The notes under the pieces are model-generated. The model was not told the origin of the DNA and did no database searches. It worked only from the letters and a program-made list of their open reading frames with translations. From Angiostrongylus vasorum (taxonomy: Eukaryota > Nematoda > Chromadorea > Rhabditida > Metastrongylidae), in NCBI GenBank assembly GCA_018806985.1, contig JADANN010000468.1, positions 5,502,072 through 5,566,071 on the forward strand: a stretch of 64,000 nt of DNA, read 5' to 3'. Positions 55,172-64,000 of this stretch are shown one piece after another. Position 1 is the stretch's first letter. The number at the start of each line of letters is the position of its first letter. The position numbers and the translations under genes are program-made.

Positions 55172-55642
55172 TTGCGTGTGTTCCTAGTTCTATTCCACGA
55201 CTCGCAGCGGCTTCTCTTTGGATGCGCCTCATGGCCTCGTGATCCGGCCGTAGACGATGGCTACCAAAACGTGTGGCCGCAAATTCCTTTATCGTATACG
55301 AAACATGATGTTTTGGTGTATATATGAACATCATCAGGTTCTGCAAAAAAAGAGAGGTTTCCAAGAAAAAAAGAAGGAAGATAAGGAAGCGATAAAGGAA
55401 AGAAGTAGTCGTTTTTCGTCTTTTTTTTTCTTATTGAGCTTACTGATTGCGGTAGAACAGCGTTATCGTCCATATTTGATTGATGTACTGGTTCCAGTTT
55501 GAGTTGGACGTATGCATCTTCTACCTCATACACTGAAATGATTTTCTTCTCGTCGTTATGAAACGACACGACGATGATCGAAAATCGTTTTTCGTAGTCT
55601 TTCATGAGTTGTTTCACTTGAATTTGTAGATGAGGAATAGAT
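55172..55642 (-). CDS. Gene Q, two exons (55444-55642, 55172-55340)
   Basis: 55444-55642 (66 codons plus 1 base) follows GAGTGAATAG, reads SIPHLQIQVKQLMKDYEKRF, then SIIVVSFHNDEKKIISVYEV and onward, and leaves at TCA|GTAAGC. 55172-55340 follows TTTTTTTGCAG, reads NLMMFIYTPKHHVSYTIKEF, then a basic helix (EAMRRIQREAAASRG), and leaves at GCAA|GTACGT in phase 1. Both ends agree with the neighbours. A globular alpha/beta pattern, not recognised. Confidence 0.65.
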
Positions 55643-56117
55643 CTATTCACTCTTTAAACTTCCTCAAAACGGTTTGAAAAATAGCGGAGGAAACCAGAGC
55701 ATAAGGTTTTAAAAAGTATGAGTCAGAACGTAGTATTCGTATAAGAGTTCTTAAAATCGGTAGCTAAACAAGCCGTAAGTGAGTAGAAATGCGCTCACAA
55801 TCTTGACTCTTCGGACATTCGATTCTTCTATTCGAAAAGCTCAAAAACATCCGAACAGCTCTAAAATGTGAGCGCTTGGAAACTGGACCATTTTGAAAAA
55901 AAAGATGTGTAGGCATACAAGTTAGTTTTTTACGTGGTCTCAGATCATGCGAATTTTCTGCGGATATCACTTCCTTCATGAATGTCGTTGAATACTGGTT
56001 GAAACGAAAATTATGGTTTTTCCATGTGCACCTTATAGATAGTCTATAAGAATTCAATCTCGAAGAAAATGTGTAGTTACCTATGTGGCTATCAGTTCAT
56101 TCTTTTCTAACAAAAAT

Positions 56118-56373
56118 CAAAAGGTTTGGGGTTAACTAATCTCTTTGGGATACGCCATTCATTCCAATCCATTCGAGAGGAATGGTTACATCCATGTTTG
56201 GCTTACAGATTTGATTTCAAAGGTCTCCTATGTATCAACTCAGTGTTTCTAACCTCCGAAACAAGTCTGGTACCACTTTTCCAACATTGCTGGATGCGAG
56301 GGCAGGTTTCCCGTATGCGATAATGAACCAGTAGTCATTTATGTATTTCATGGCATCTCTAACCATCGTGCTA
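56118..56373 (-). mobile_element. Diverged SINE-B abutting a gene Q splice donor
   Basis: Diverged but in family order ('caagtctggtaccact', 'tctaaccatcgtgctac'). Its tRNA-like head (on the minus strand) begins within a base or two of the GTAAGTG donor of the exon at 56381. Sense to gene Q. Confidence 0.7.
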
Positions 56374-56380
56374 CACTTAC

Positions 56381-57600
56381 GTTTTGGTACAAAGCGCAGA
56401 AATTGTATCAGATAGCAGATATCTCGTTAAAAACGTTACCAAAACCATACGATAATGACCTGAATCACTTTCGCGGGATCTTCCTACGTAGAATGGCTTA
56501 CCAGCTGCACCCATGTTCGATGCAGGTGATGTCGTAGGAGCACATTCAGGATTTGTTACGAAGGCCGGTAACGAGCAGTATCTTAAAAACATCTAACGAA
56601 TTTACTGATAGTTTACGCCAAATAGTTCTACAAACCAGGAGCTTGCCAATCAAATCAGCATCACATAATATTCGTTCAGTCACCAGATAAAGGGGCAAAG
56701 TCAGAAACTACGGAAGTTCCTTCTATCTTTTCTCCCTTATTCTAACAGTTATACCCATGGAAAAAAATTCCTTTATGGTTATTTTATAAGATAAGGATTC
56801 TGTATCGGCAACGCGACAGAATGTCTGTTCACATTTCTATGGATTTGAGTTTCAAACAGTCCATCCAATTCTACCAAACTAGTGGTCAGAAATCACTTAT
56901 GATAAAACGTCATCAGGAAACTCGACCTCAACATAGCTGCTTTTCTTCTACAAAAGTCGTAAATAAGCGGAACGAACTGGACACTGCTCTACTATAATAC
57001 CCACCACGACTTTAGCACTAGGCTCACCAATACAACACTAGAAATTTTTTAGGCATGTCGATTCGCCTCGGAATCTTGCCTGAGTTACTAGGTGCTCTCC
57101 ACCAAGTCATCAAGACATCCTCTCGTCGCTATAGTAGCAACAGTAACTGGCAAACCGAGGTCAAAACAACTGGACAAATGTAAGTTAATCGACGTAAGGT
57201 TCATACGCCATCATTTATTCGGTAGCAAATCATTCCCCCATTCAAGATTCAAGGCACGAGGCAAAGACTTGCAAGAGCACGTGACGGTATAGAACGACAG
57301 CTTAGATGCGAGCAAAAAATCAGCCTCATAATGGTCCTAAGATCTATGTTATCACAAGGGGTCATGGGATGACATACGGATTTAGAATACTGCTGAAGAA
57401 TATACTTTCCATGGAATCATCACTAACGACTTGAGCACCATCACTGGCACCAGATTAACGTATGAAGAACCTCGGGTCGGTGTGGATGAGGTGGAGAGAA
57501 GAGAGGAAGAGTGCTCTAGGTCGTTGTCAAGATCTTTCACGCCAACATAAAATGGCAGAGGCCGCCTCACCATAAACGATGTGTGAACTAACGGAGACCA
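56381..57600 (-). CDS. Gene Q, two exons (57460-57600, 56381-56592)
   Basis: 57460-57600 follows ATCACTTTAG, has exactly 47 codons (WSPLVHTSFMVRRPLPFYVG, then an Asp-rich and a Ser-rich part) and leaves at TAC|GTTAAT. 56381-56592 follows ATTCGTTAG, reads MFLRYCSLPAFVTNPECAPT, then a Ser/Gly part with GKPFYVG and a helix (VTFLTRYLLSDTISAL), and leaves at AAAAC|GTAAGTG in phase 2. The short motif (L/K)PFYVG occurs in both exons, suggesting an internal repeat. An alternative frame in 57460-57600 (SSHIVYGEAASAILCW) ends at GGC|GTGAAA. Confidence 0.55.
57053..57179 (+). CDS. Candidate first exon on the opposite strand, inside a gene Q intron
   Basis: After GAAATTTTTTAG comes GC then ATG (57055), the usual layout of a trans-spliced start. 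41 codons read MSIRLGILPELLGALHQVIK, then TSSRRYSSNSNWQTEVK, and end at CAAAT|GTAAGTT, a consensus donor. The Arg/Ser-rich, acid-free N-terminus (apart from one Glu) looks like a mitochondrial presequence (inference). No following exon could be fixed. Confidence 0.4.
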
Positions 57601-58400
57601 CTAAAGTGATGTTGAACACGCTATTGGTATTAAAGGCTCCTTAGTTCTTCGCAGGATCGAGTCACCATCTCATCAGCGTACGATTCTTTTCAATTTCCCG
57701 TAAGGCAGAAAACCCGCAAAATTCAAAAACCGAAACCACAAAGCTTTTGTATGTGCTTTGCTAGATCTCTAGCCGCATTTGGTGAAATTACTGTTACTGA
57801 GAAGACGGGTAAGAAATGCAACCGATTCCAACACTTCGAAAATAATGATGATTAGAGTTCGAAAGCTAGAAAGTTTTTCGAAAGTTGGTTTTGAGTTTGG
57901 AAGTTACGAACGGACGCATTTCCAGATAGGAATATTCCAATGTGTGACCGCATGAACCAACTATCTTCTTATGAACGAACTCTCAAAGTTCTGCAGAGAA
58001 GTAACAAAATATGTTCTTAGAAAAAGAGGAGGACTGAGGAATAGAACTGTAGAGCGGAATGATATACCAAACCTATGTCAGTACTTCACCAATTACAGCA
58101 GCGAGATGACCGAACCGAGCTCCATCATTGTTCAGGACGAATCATTCAGAGCAGACAAAAAGACATAGAGAAGATCATCTACCATTTCTGCTCCAGTCTC
58201 TTCAAGAACAGTGTTCGCTTCGTCTCCTCATCAGGCAACGGCGTTGAATATGCTATTTAGATCATTTTCTCTTCCAAACTCCAACATACAATCGTTTCAA
58301 CAAAGAACGATACAACTCAGTTTGTAGAGAATTGGAGTGTAGACGTATTTAGATCTGAATATCTGGAGGAGAAAGCGCCAGTGTTTCACAAGTAGGATGT
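57601..58400 (+). mobile_element. RTE-type fragment, strongly decayed
   Basis: 58160-58380 follows the RT region of 43330-46835 ('gagaagatcatctaccattt', 'cttccaaactccaacatac', 'agatctgaatatctggagga'). 57650-57740 matches the segment before it ('gattcttttcaatttcccg'). It is cut by the SINE-B at 58424. Traces of the RTE 3' part recur at about 58855-58920. Confidence 0.65.
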
Positions 58401-58423
58401 TTTTTTCCATGCTAAAAAGGGTA

Positions 58424-58692
58424 AAAGCAAAGCTCTCGCCGTTGATCAATCCCTAAGGGATGCGTCGTGCATTTGACTTCATTGAGCACCGTTGGAGGTG
58501 ATTAAATACATATCTGGCCTTGATAATGGCTCGCGGTGCCTATCGATGCGTTAAGCCAGTGCTGTTGTCCTCTCAGACAAACCTGGTATCAATTTGTCGA
58601 CCCCGGAAGGATGGACGGCTTCATGAGCCTGGTCGAGGGGATCGATCCCGTGCGTATTGCAGGACGCCTCTGACCACTGCGCTATACGCAAC
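58424..58692 (-). mobile_element. SINE-B copy
   Basis: Full copy with an intact B box ('ggatcgatcccgtgcg') and A box in antisense ('cctctgaccactgcgc'). Confidence 0.9.
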
Positions 58693-59197
58693 CTTTTTTA
58701 CATGTTGCCTGTTAAAATTCAAAGTTGAGAAGACTTGCGTGGCATCAGCAAACACCGTTCTGTTGGGCTGCTTTATGTCGCCCACAAGCTTCTCATCCTA
58801 ACAGAGGCTCTTTCCCACTTTTGCTAACCCATGAAAACCAGGACACCGACAGAGTATATATAAACGCTGTGGCATACGCAATCAGAGTGGACTAGGACAA
58901 TCCTCTATGATGCATGAGAGACTGAGTCCGAGGTTCACAGCCATGTTGGTGACCAAAGTTGAAGGACACTGCAACAGGCACTAAGAGAGACGTCGAAAGT
59001 CAGTTAGCTTGAACACGTGGCCTTCCTTGAACAACATCCGGTACAGAAAACCTTGGTCTATCGTTTTATGAGTACGAACGATATACATGCTACTTTTTAC
59101 TGTGTTGCTATACTGCATTATGCAAATACATTGTTGTTTTCACTTGGAAATATTTTCCAGTTTATGTGGAGTCTAGTTCAGCACTTTTTATACCTAC

Positions 59198-59818
59198 GCA
59201 TTTCGTAGAATAACCGTGATTCATCACAGAGTCTAAAATGAAATGACGATTAACTCTTAACCCAATTATCAGTCATTGAACTTTTTCGGAAAACGGTCTT
59301 TTTTTATAAATCGTTACGCGTGGAGCATCGGCCTCACTCTACTGTTTTAATCTGCTTTCGATTAGACATCAAATTAGCATACCTAGCACGGCAAAAAAAA
59401 GCTCTGGAACTCACTAAACTCAACATGGACACAATAGTGTCCATACCGGGCTTTACGAGATGGCGAGTAGGTCAGACGAGATGTCAGGCTAACAACAGGA
59501 AGTCCGTTCTGTTGAACTAGCATAATTTGCTGAGAGAGCACCCATGCAGAACCAGCTGTGGATTAAGAAAACGAAAAAACGACTTCTCAAACCACCGCGA
59601 TACTTGTCAGGGAAAAATTATGGCCCTTATCATTTGCAAAAGTAGGTTACTTAAACAGTTCTGTAGATAAATAAGAGAAGTGCGTTCGCTAGCTGCATAA
59701 ATACGTTACGTCAAGTCGGGATCCACTCCTTTATCGCCTGTCCAAATCGGCACAGCAGCTGCATTTTCACCTGCTCGATAGAATACCTCGCCAGGATTGG
59801 CAAACAGCAAGATATTAT
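59198..59818 (-). CDS. Gene Q, three exons (59710-59818, 59415-59488, 59198-59232)
   Basis: 59710-59818 follows GTGCAATTGCAG and reads NILLFANPGEVFYRAGENAA and onward (35 codons), leaving at TTGAC|GTAACG. 59415-59488 follows CCTGTTGTTAG and reads LTSRLTYSPSRKARYGHYCV and onward, leaving at TTTA|GTGAGTT, a strong donor. 59198-59232 (SVMNHGYSTKC) follows TTTCATTTTAG with a modest donor TGC|GTAGGT. Phases run 1, 2, 1, 0 and meet 60609 and 57600 correctly. Confidence 0.6.
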
Positions 59819-59944
59819 CTGCAATTGCACAGCAAAAAAAAACTCTCTTGTGTTTCCACTGCTTGTGGAATAAGTAAAGAAAAGTAGATAAGAATTACTT
59901 TGAGTAATTAACGTCGCAAACGAGCATGGCGCCTGAATAGACAG

Positions 59945-60445
59945 TTCTAACTCATTATTTACTGCCTACTCTTTTTAACGGCAGGGTATTTATTGCAAAA
60001 TATAACTTTGATGATGCTGAGATATTTGCAAAACTCCGGATCGCAGGTGTCTGCGGTGGGGAACGAACGCGGTGTTGTCCTTCCCGGGGAGTAACGCGTT
60101 CACCACCACACCATGCGGGTCCTTCGTTTCGCCTGTCTCTCAGCTAGTTCCATCGATCTTTTGACATTAGCAATCACCCGTCAGCGGCATTCATCTGGGG
60201 AGCCCAAATCGGCAACGAACCCAAAGTTAAAATTGTGATTATAACTGCAGCCTCAGCTTAACTGGGTTCGCTGCCGATTTGGGCTCTCCAGATAAATCCC
60301 GCTGACGGGTGATTGCTGATGGCAAAAGATCAATAGAACTAGCTGAGAGACAGGCGAAACGAAGGACCCGCACGGTGTGGTGGTGAACGCGTTACTCCCC
60401 GGAAAGGACAATAGCACGTTCCTTCTCCACCGCAGATACCTGAAG
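59945..60445. mobile_element. Inverted SINE-C pair in a gene Q intron
   Basis: 59945-60227 is antisense (from 'tttactgcctactctttttaacggcag') and 60228-60445 is sense (from 'aagttaaaattgtgattata' to 'ccaccgcagatacctga'). The 5' ends abut with no spacer, so the RNA would fold into a hairpin of about 200 base pairs. Confidence 0.9.
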
Positions 60446-60608
60446 AGACAGTATTTGTTAGGGACACGCACACACCTAAAAAGAACTTCAGGTTCTAATC
60501 ATGATATACACTGAGGCGCTACTGAACTCGATGACAGCACTGATGTAACGTGGTCGATGAATGGGCTTTGGAAATGGAAAACAGATTGTCTGCTCCACTT
60601 TCGCTTAC

Positions 60609-60886
60609 CAGGAATACATTCAAGAACCTCTTCAGCACAAAGTCCTATTTCTGTAGCAGCAGTAATAATCAAGGGTTCCGTGAATCCTTTCACTTTCGAA
60701 CGAACGACCCGATGATGTTCATCTGAATTGATGTGAATAAATTCGTTAACCAATGATAATATGATGGTTACGATTTGAGATATCGTGAGAACTGTTTTCA
60801 CCTTTTGCCGGATCACTGAGTTCCCATTTGTGCTCGCGATAACGGCAAACTAAAAAGTTTGCAAGCTGACAGATGAAAAGGCTTCC
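60609..60886 (-). CDS. Gene Q, two exons (60802-60886, 60609-60722)
   Basis: 60802-60886 follows CGTTTTTCCAG and reads GSLFICQLANFLVCRYREHK and onward (28 codons plus 1 base), leaving at AAAAG|GTGAAAAC. 60609-60722 follows ATCAATTCAG and reads EHHRVVRSKVKGFTEPLIIT, then AATEIGLCAEEVLECIP, leaving at CCTG|GTAAGCG. The 79-base intron and both donors are close to the nematode consensus. Phases 0, 1, 1. Confidence 0.65.
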
Positions 60887-61094
60887 CTGGAAAAACGTAA
60901 AATAAGTAAATATGTTATTGACAATTCTCAGGATCGACCTTCTATTAAGCTCGGCATTGCATTGTAAATGCGGGGGTTTTTTTAGCAATCGTGAGGTTGT
61001 TACAGAGCATACGTTTAATGCAATTCACTGTGTCAAACGCTTCAGTAACACATACGGAAAGTTGGAAATCTATATGGCAATCACATGGTCAATA

Positions 61095-62015
61095 CTTTCT
61101 CGAAAAATCCACCTTTTTTTTACCCGTCTTCAACTGGAGGAGAAAAGAACAGCTGATCAGAGTCGCATATGGTTGACTCCCCTCATTAAAAGTGGATGCG
61201 AAGATACGGGGCCAGATCGCTTGTGACCGCCGGCGTTCCTCCCTACTATTCAGCCTCCAAGAGTTTGCGCTTTGGTGTATCTGCATCCTGTGCGAGGATA
61301 GTGGCTTTTTATATCAAAATTGTATCCGTTATCTTTTTGTATTATAGGCGTCCCTATTGAGGTACTTTGTCTTGCTTTCATGCATGAGTTGAGGTACGAC
61401 ATACCTGATCTCTTGTAGTACTTGCGGAGACGAACATACTGGTGAAACGGGCACACCTTTATGTGTCCGTCTAGAAGAACACTTAGATGCTAAACAAAAA
61501 TTGAGGCAAGGTACGCCACTAGGGACGCTTAGTATACAAAAGCACAACGGAGACGATTTTGATATAAAAGTCACTCTCCTCGCATGGGATGCTCAAGAAA
61601 CAACGCGTTAACTCCTTGAGGATTTTTGGATAAATGCGAAAAAATCCTACAACGAATAGAGGCGAGGAACGGCCAGAGGTCACATTCGATCTGGCCCCGT
61701 ATCTTCGCATCGACTTTTGATGTGGGGTTGTGCAGTTATCAACCATATGCGACACTAATCAGCTGTTCTTTTCTTCCTCAGTAGAAGACACGTAAAACAA
61801 ACGGTGGGATTTTGGAGAAGCTGTTGATCATGTGACTTCCACACAGATTTTCATGTTTCTGTTTGTGCTGTTGAAGCGTTTGTCCTTGTAAATTACGTAT
61901 CAATGTACCCTTCCAGGTCCTGAAGAAGGCGATACTGCCTGAACGTCAGCTACTGTTGTGTTGTATGTGTTTTTGTACGTAAATAAACGAATGCTGTATA
62001 ACAATTTCGCGATTG
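61095..62015. mobile_element. Penelope-like inverted repeat with GIY-YIG domain
   Basis: 61095-61370 (antisense) and 61495-61800 (sense) are homologous arms: 'gatctggccccgtatcttcgcatc' occurs in both orientations. The loop (61371-61494) encodes the GIY-YIG core in plus (YLISCSTCGDEHTGETGTPL, LCVRLEEH). The sense side continues to the 3' end with core 'cctgaagaaggcgatactgcc' at 61919-61940. Both copies are 5'-truncated and their 3' ends point outward. They lie in the gene Q intron between 63616 and 60886. Confidence 0.85.
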
Positions 62016-62092
62016 CTGAAAAAAGAAAAAGGACGCATTTATTACTGACAGTTGTCAAGAAAGGAAGAGAATACAATTCAGATCGTCTAAAT

Positions 62093-62392
62093 CTTATTTA
62101 CTGCTTACTATTTTTTTGTTCATGACAGAGTGTTATGTGAGATACAACCACTATGACGCTGAGATACGAACAAAACTCGGAACCCCAGGTCAGATTCGAA
62201 CGTGCGCTTACTCTTTCCGGCGGTTCCGTGTTACCCAATGCACCACTGAGGCCCTCGCTTTGTCTTTCTCTTAGCCAGCTTTTTTACCAAAACGTTGCTG
62301 CCAGCAATCACCATCCAACAGAATGATCTGTGGGGCACAAAGAGCATAAGTCGGCATTGAACTGAGTTAAACTGAAGCTGCAGTCGAAACTA
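62093..62392 (-). mobile_element. tRNA-like SINE related to SINE-C
   Basis: 'cccaggtcagattcgaacgtgc' (B box in antisense), 'gtgttacccaatgcaccactgag' (A box in antisense), then the SINE-C 5' block 'aactgaagctgcagtcgaaac'. Confidence 0.8.
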
Positions 62393-62409
62393 AAATAGTT
62401 AGCATTTTT

Positions 62410-62700
62410 TTGGCCTTTTTGGCCTCGGCCAGCGCTTCAAGATGTGGTAGGAGACACCTTGTAATACACATAGGATCGATCCCCGAGCACACGGGCCACC
62501 AATCCTTCCATCCCTCCGGACTCGCCAAACTGCTACTATACTTGCCTGGAAGGATAGCAATACTGACCCGACACATCGGTAGGCCACCGCGAGTCACTGT
62601 AGAGGCCAGATTTGCATTCAGTCCCTCCAACGGTACTTAACGAAGTCGAATGCACGGCACATCCCTTAGGGATTGATCAACGCCGATAGCTTTATCCTTT
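62410..62700 (+). mobile_element. SINE-B copy
   Basis: The head is diverged ('cttcaagatgtggtaggag'); the B box 'ataggatcgatcccc', the body and the tail 'gattgatcaacgccgatagctttatcc' are intact. Confidence 0.9.
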
Positions 62701-62832
62701 TATTTTTTTAATTTTTAGCCTTTGGAGGGATAATTGTGGGCTTGAAGCTGGCTTGAGGCCCACTGTTCTTGGAGTGTGGTTGTTCTTCACATAATACCCA
62801 GCAGTGAAGAAACGACACACAGCAAACAAAAA

Positions 62833-63155
62833 AGTTAAAATTGTGAATTCGACTGGATTCCCAGCTTAAATGGCTTCAAGGCCGATTTTGCCGCCATGTC
62901 ATTTTCGCTGATGGGTGATTGCTGATGGCAAAAGATCGATAGAACTAGCTGAGTGGCAGGCGAAACGAAGGACACTAATGGTGTGGTGGTGAGTGGTGAA
63001 CGCGTTAGCCTCCGGAAAGGTTAATAGTGCGTTCGTTCCCCACCGCAGACACCTGCGGTCCGGAGTTTTGCAAATATCTAAGCATTATTGAAGTTACATT
63101 TCGCAGCATACCCTGCCATTAAAAAGAGTAGGCAGTAAGGAATAAGTTAAGCTAG
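62833..63155 (+). mobile_element. SINE-C copy, full length
   Basis: 5' block to tail hairpin ('ctgccattaaaaagagtaggcag'). The A box region carries a small duplication ('gtggtggtgagtggtgaac'). Confidence 0.9.
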
Positions 63156-63615
63156 CTATTTATTGGTTATCAATTTATCGCTGTAAAAAGGCTGGAGAGA
63201 CCGGTTGACATGTAGTGCGAGTTTAACAAGTATGCAGTGAGTTGAGTGTTGTAGTTTGTAGCCGGAAAACGAAGGAGAAATTGCACTTAACGAGTAGACA
63301 CAAGTAGAAAACTGAGAAATTGCTCAGTTCTTCGAAAAGAGAACACCTATCGATTTCTCGAGAAAAGATGAATAGAGTGATTATGTGACTACCACCTTGT
63401 AAGCATCAATGGTGATATTAAACAGTGATTTGCCTTTCAAAAAATAAAGCTGTTACCTACAAAGGAAGCCTGGATGGATTAGTTGACCATTTCTGTGAGT
63501 GAAACCAGTGGAGTGCATTTACAGATTTCTCATCTTGACACTTCTCTACGATTACTTCGCCTATTTTCATATACGCCATAGACTACAGTTTATCTAAATT
63601 GCCTTGATTTCTCAC

Positions 63616-64000
63616 GTAACTGGCACGGCAATGGTCAACTTCATTCTTGTTCAGAACCACGGAACATTTGAAAAAACCGACTGGAACTGAACTGGTCGCC
63701 CATTTCCTCGGCCAACGAACAGCATCAAATAGACGTTTTCCTGGTGTTTCTTTGGGATTGAACCAGAGTTCGGAATTTATAAACTCGTCGCCCATTTTTT
63801 TGCATGCCAATCAGGAAATGGGGACCACAATGTCTTCTGCATACCATAATTGTAATAACTCGCTTAGTTCTCGTATTAAGAGCGGCCGAATTCTACGTCT
63901 AAACCGTTGCTGACCAATCGATTGGTATCCATTAGTTTTTAGCAGTAAGGAAAAAAACATACCGGACGTCGTGGAACTTTTCCTATCACGTACTTTGCCA
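63616..64000 (-). CDS. Gene Q, three exons at the window edge (63963-64000 partial, 63845-63909, 63616-63691)
   Basis: The edge exon reads AKYVIGKVPRRP up to CCG|GTATGTTTTTTTCC. After a 53-base intron ending TTGGTCAG, 63845-63909 reads QRFRRRIRPLLIRELSELLQ L and leaves at TTATG|GTATGC in phase 2. 63616-63691 follows GGGCGACCAG, reads SVPVGFFKCSVVLNKNEVDH and onward, and leaves at TAC|GTGAGA in phase 0, fitting 60886. Reading past the second donor gives WYAEDIVVPIS and a stop, an alternative end that would make this a separate gene. The gene continues beyond base 64000. Confidence 0.55.

Overview
This looks like nuclear DNA of a parasitic nematode, most likely a hookworm-type strongylid. That is inference from four things in the sequence: AT-rich DNA, short introns ending in TTTCAG or TTTTAG, RTE-type and GIY-YIG Penelope-type retroelements, and many tRNA-derived SINEs. 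There is no bacterial operon, rRNA gene, true tRNA gene or CRISPR array. Almost every long open frame lies in a repeat or a (CA)n tract. The host genes are in small exons that simple ORF calling misses, so I read them by hand from splice signals, frame and intron phase. No host gene could be named.

Layout. Gene Z (minus, about 9.1 to 5.7 kb) is a possibly complete six-exon gene of about 219 codons. Gene P (plus, at least 10.3 to 26.1 kb) reads as a cysteine-containing extracellular protein with one membrane segment and a short cytoplasmic tail; its introns hold most of the repeats of that interval. Genes R (29.0-29.4 kb) and S (30.5-32.5 kb) are short plus-strand exon chains with stop codons. 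From 33 to 51 kb I see mainly repeats: two long (CA)n arrays, a GGT-rich tract, the best-preserved RTE element (43.3-46.8 kb), a cluster of Penelope fragments (47.6-49.5 kb) and a second RTE 3' half split by a SINE (49.6-50.9 kb). Gene Q (minus, from beyond 64.0 kb down to 51.6 kb) is an 18-exon chain in which every tested junction keeps phase.

Repeat families. SINE-A is about 390 bp, GC-rich, with a heptamer-like tail (9 or more copies). SINE-B, SINE-C and SINE-D are about 280-320 bp with RNA polymerase III A and B box-like heads (10 or more copies each for B and C). RTE-type non-LTR elements supply five fragments. Penelope-like elements (PLEs) with a GIY-YIG domain occur as 5'-truncated, often inverted pairs, and their 3' ends repeat a hammerhead-like core. 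Several repeats abut or supply splice sites of the predicted genes.

Limits. Exon chains were read by eye without alignment or RNA data. Isolated exons are weak and the strand is sometimes uncertain. Repeat boundaries are good to roughly 10-30 bases.
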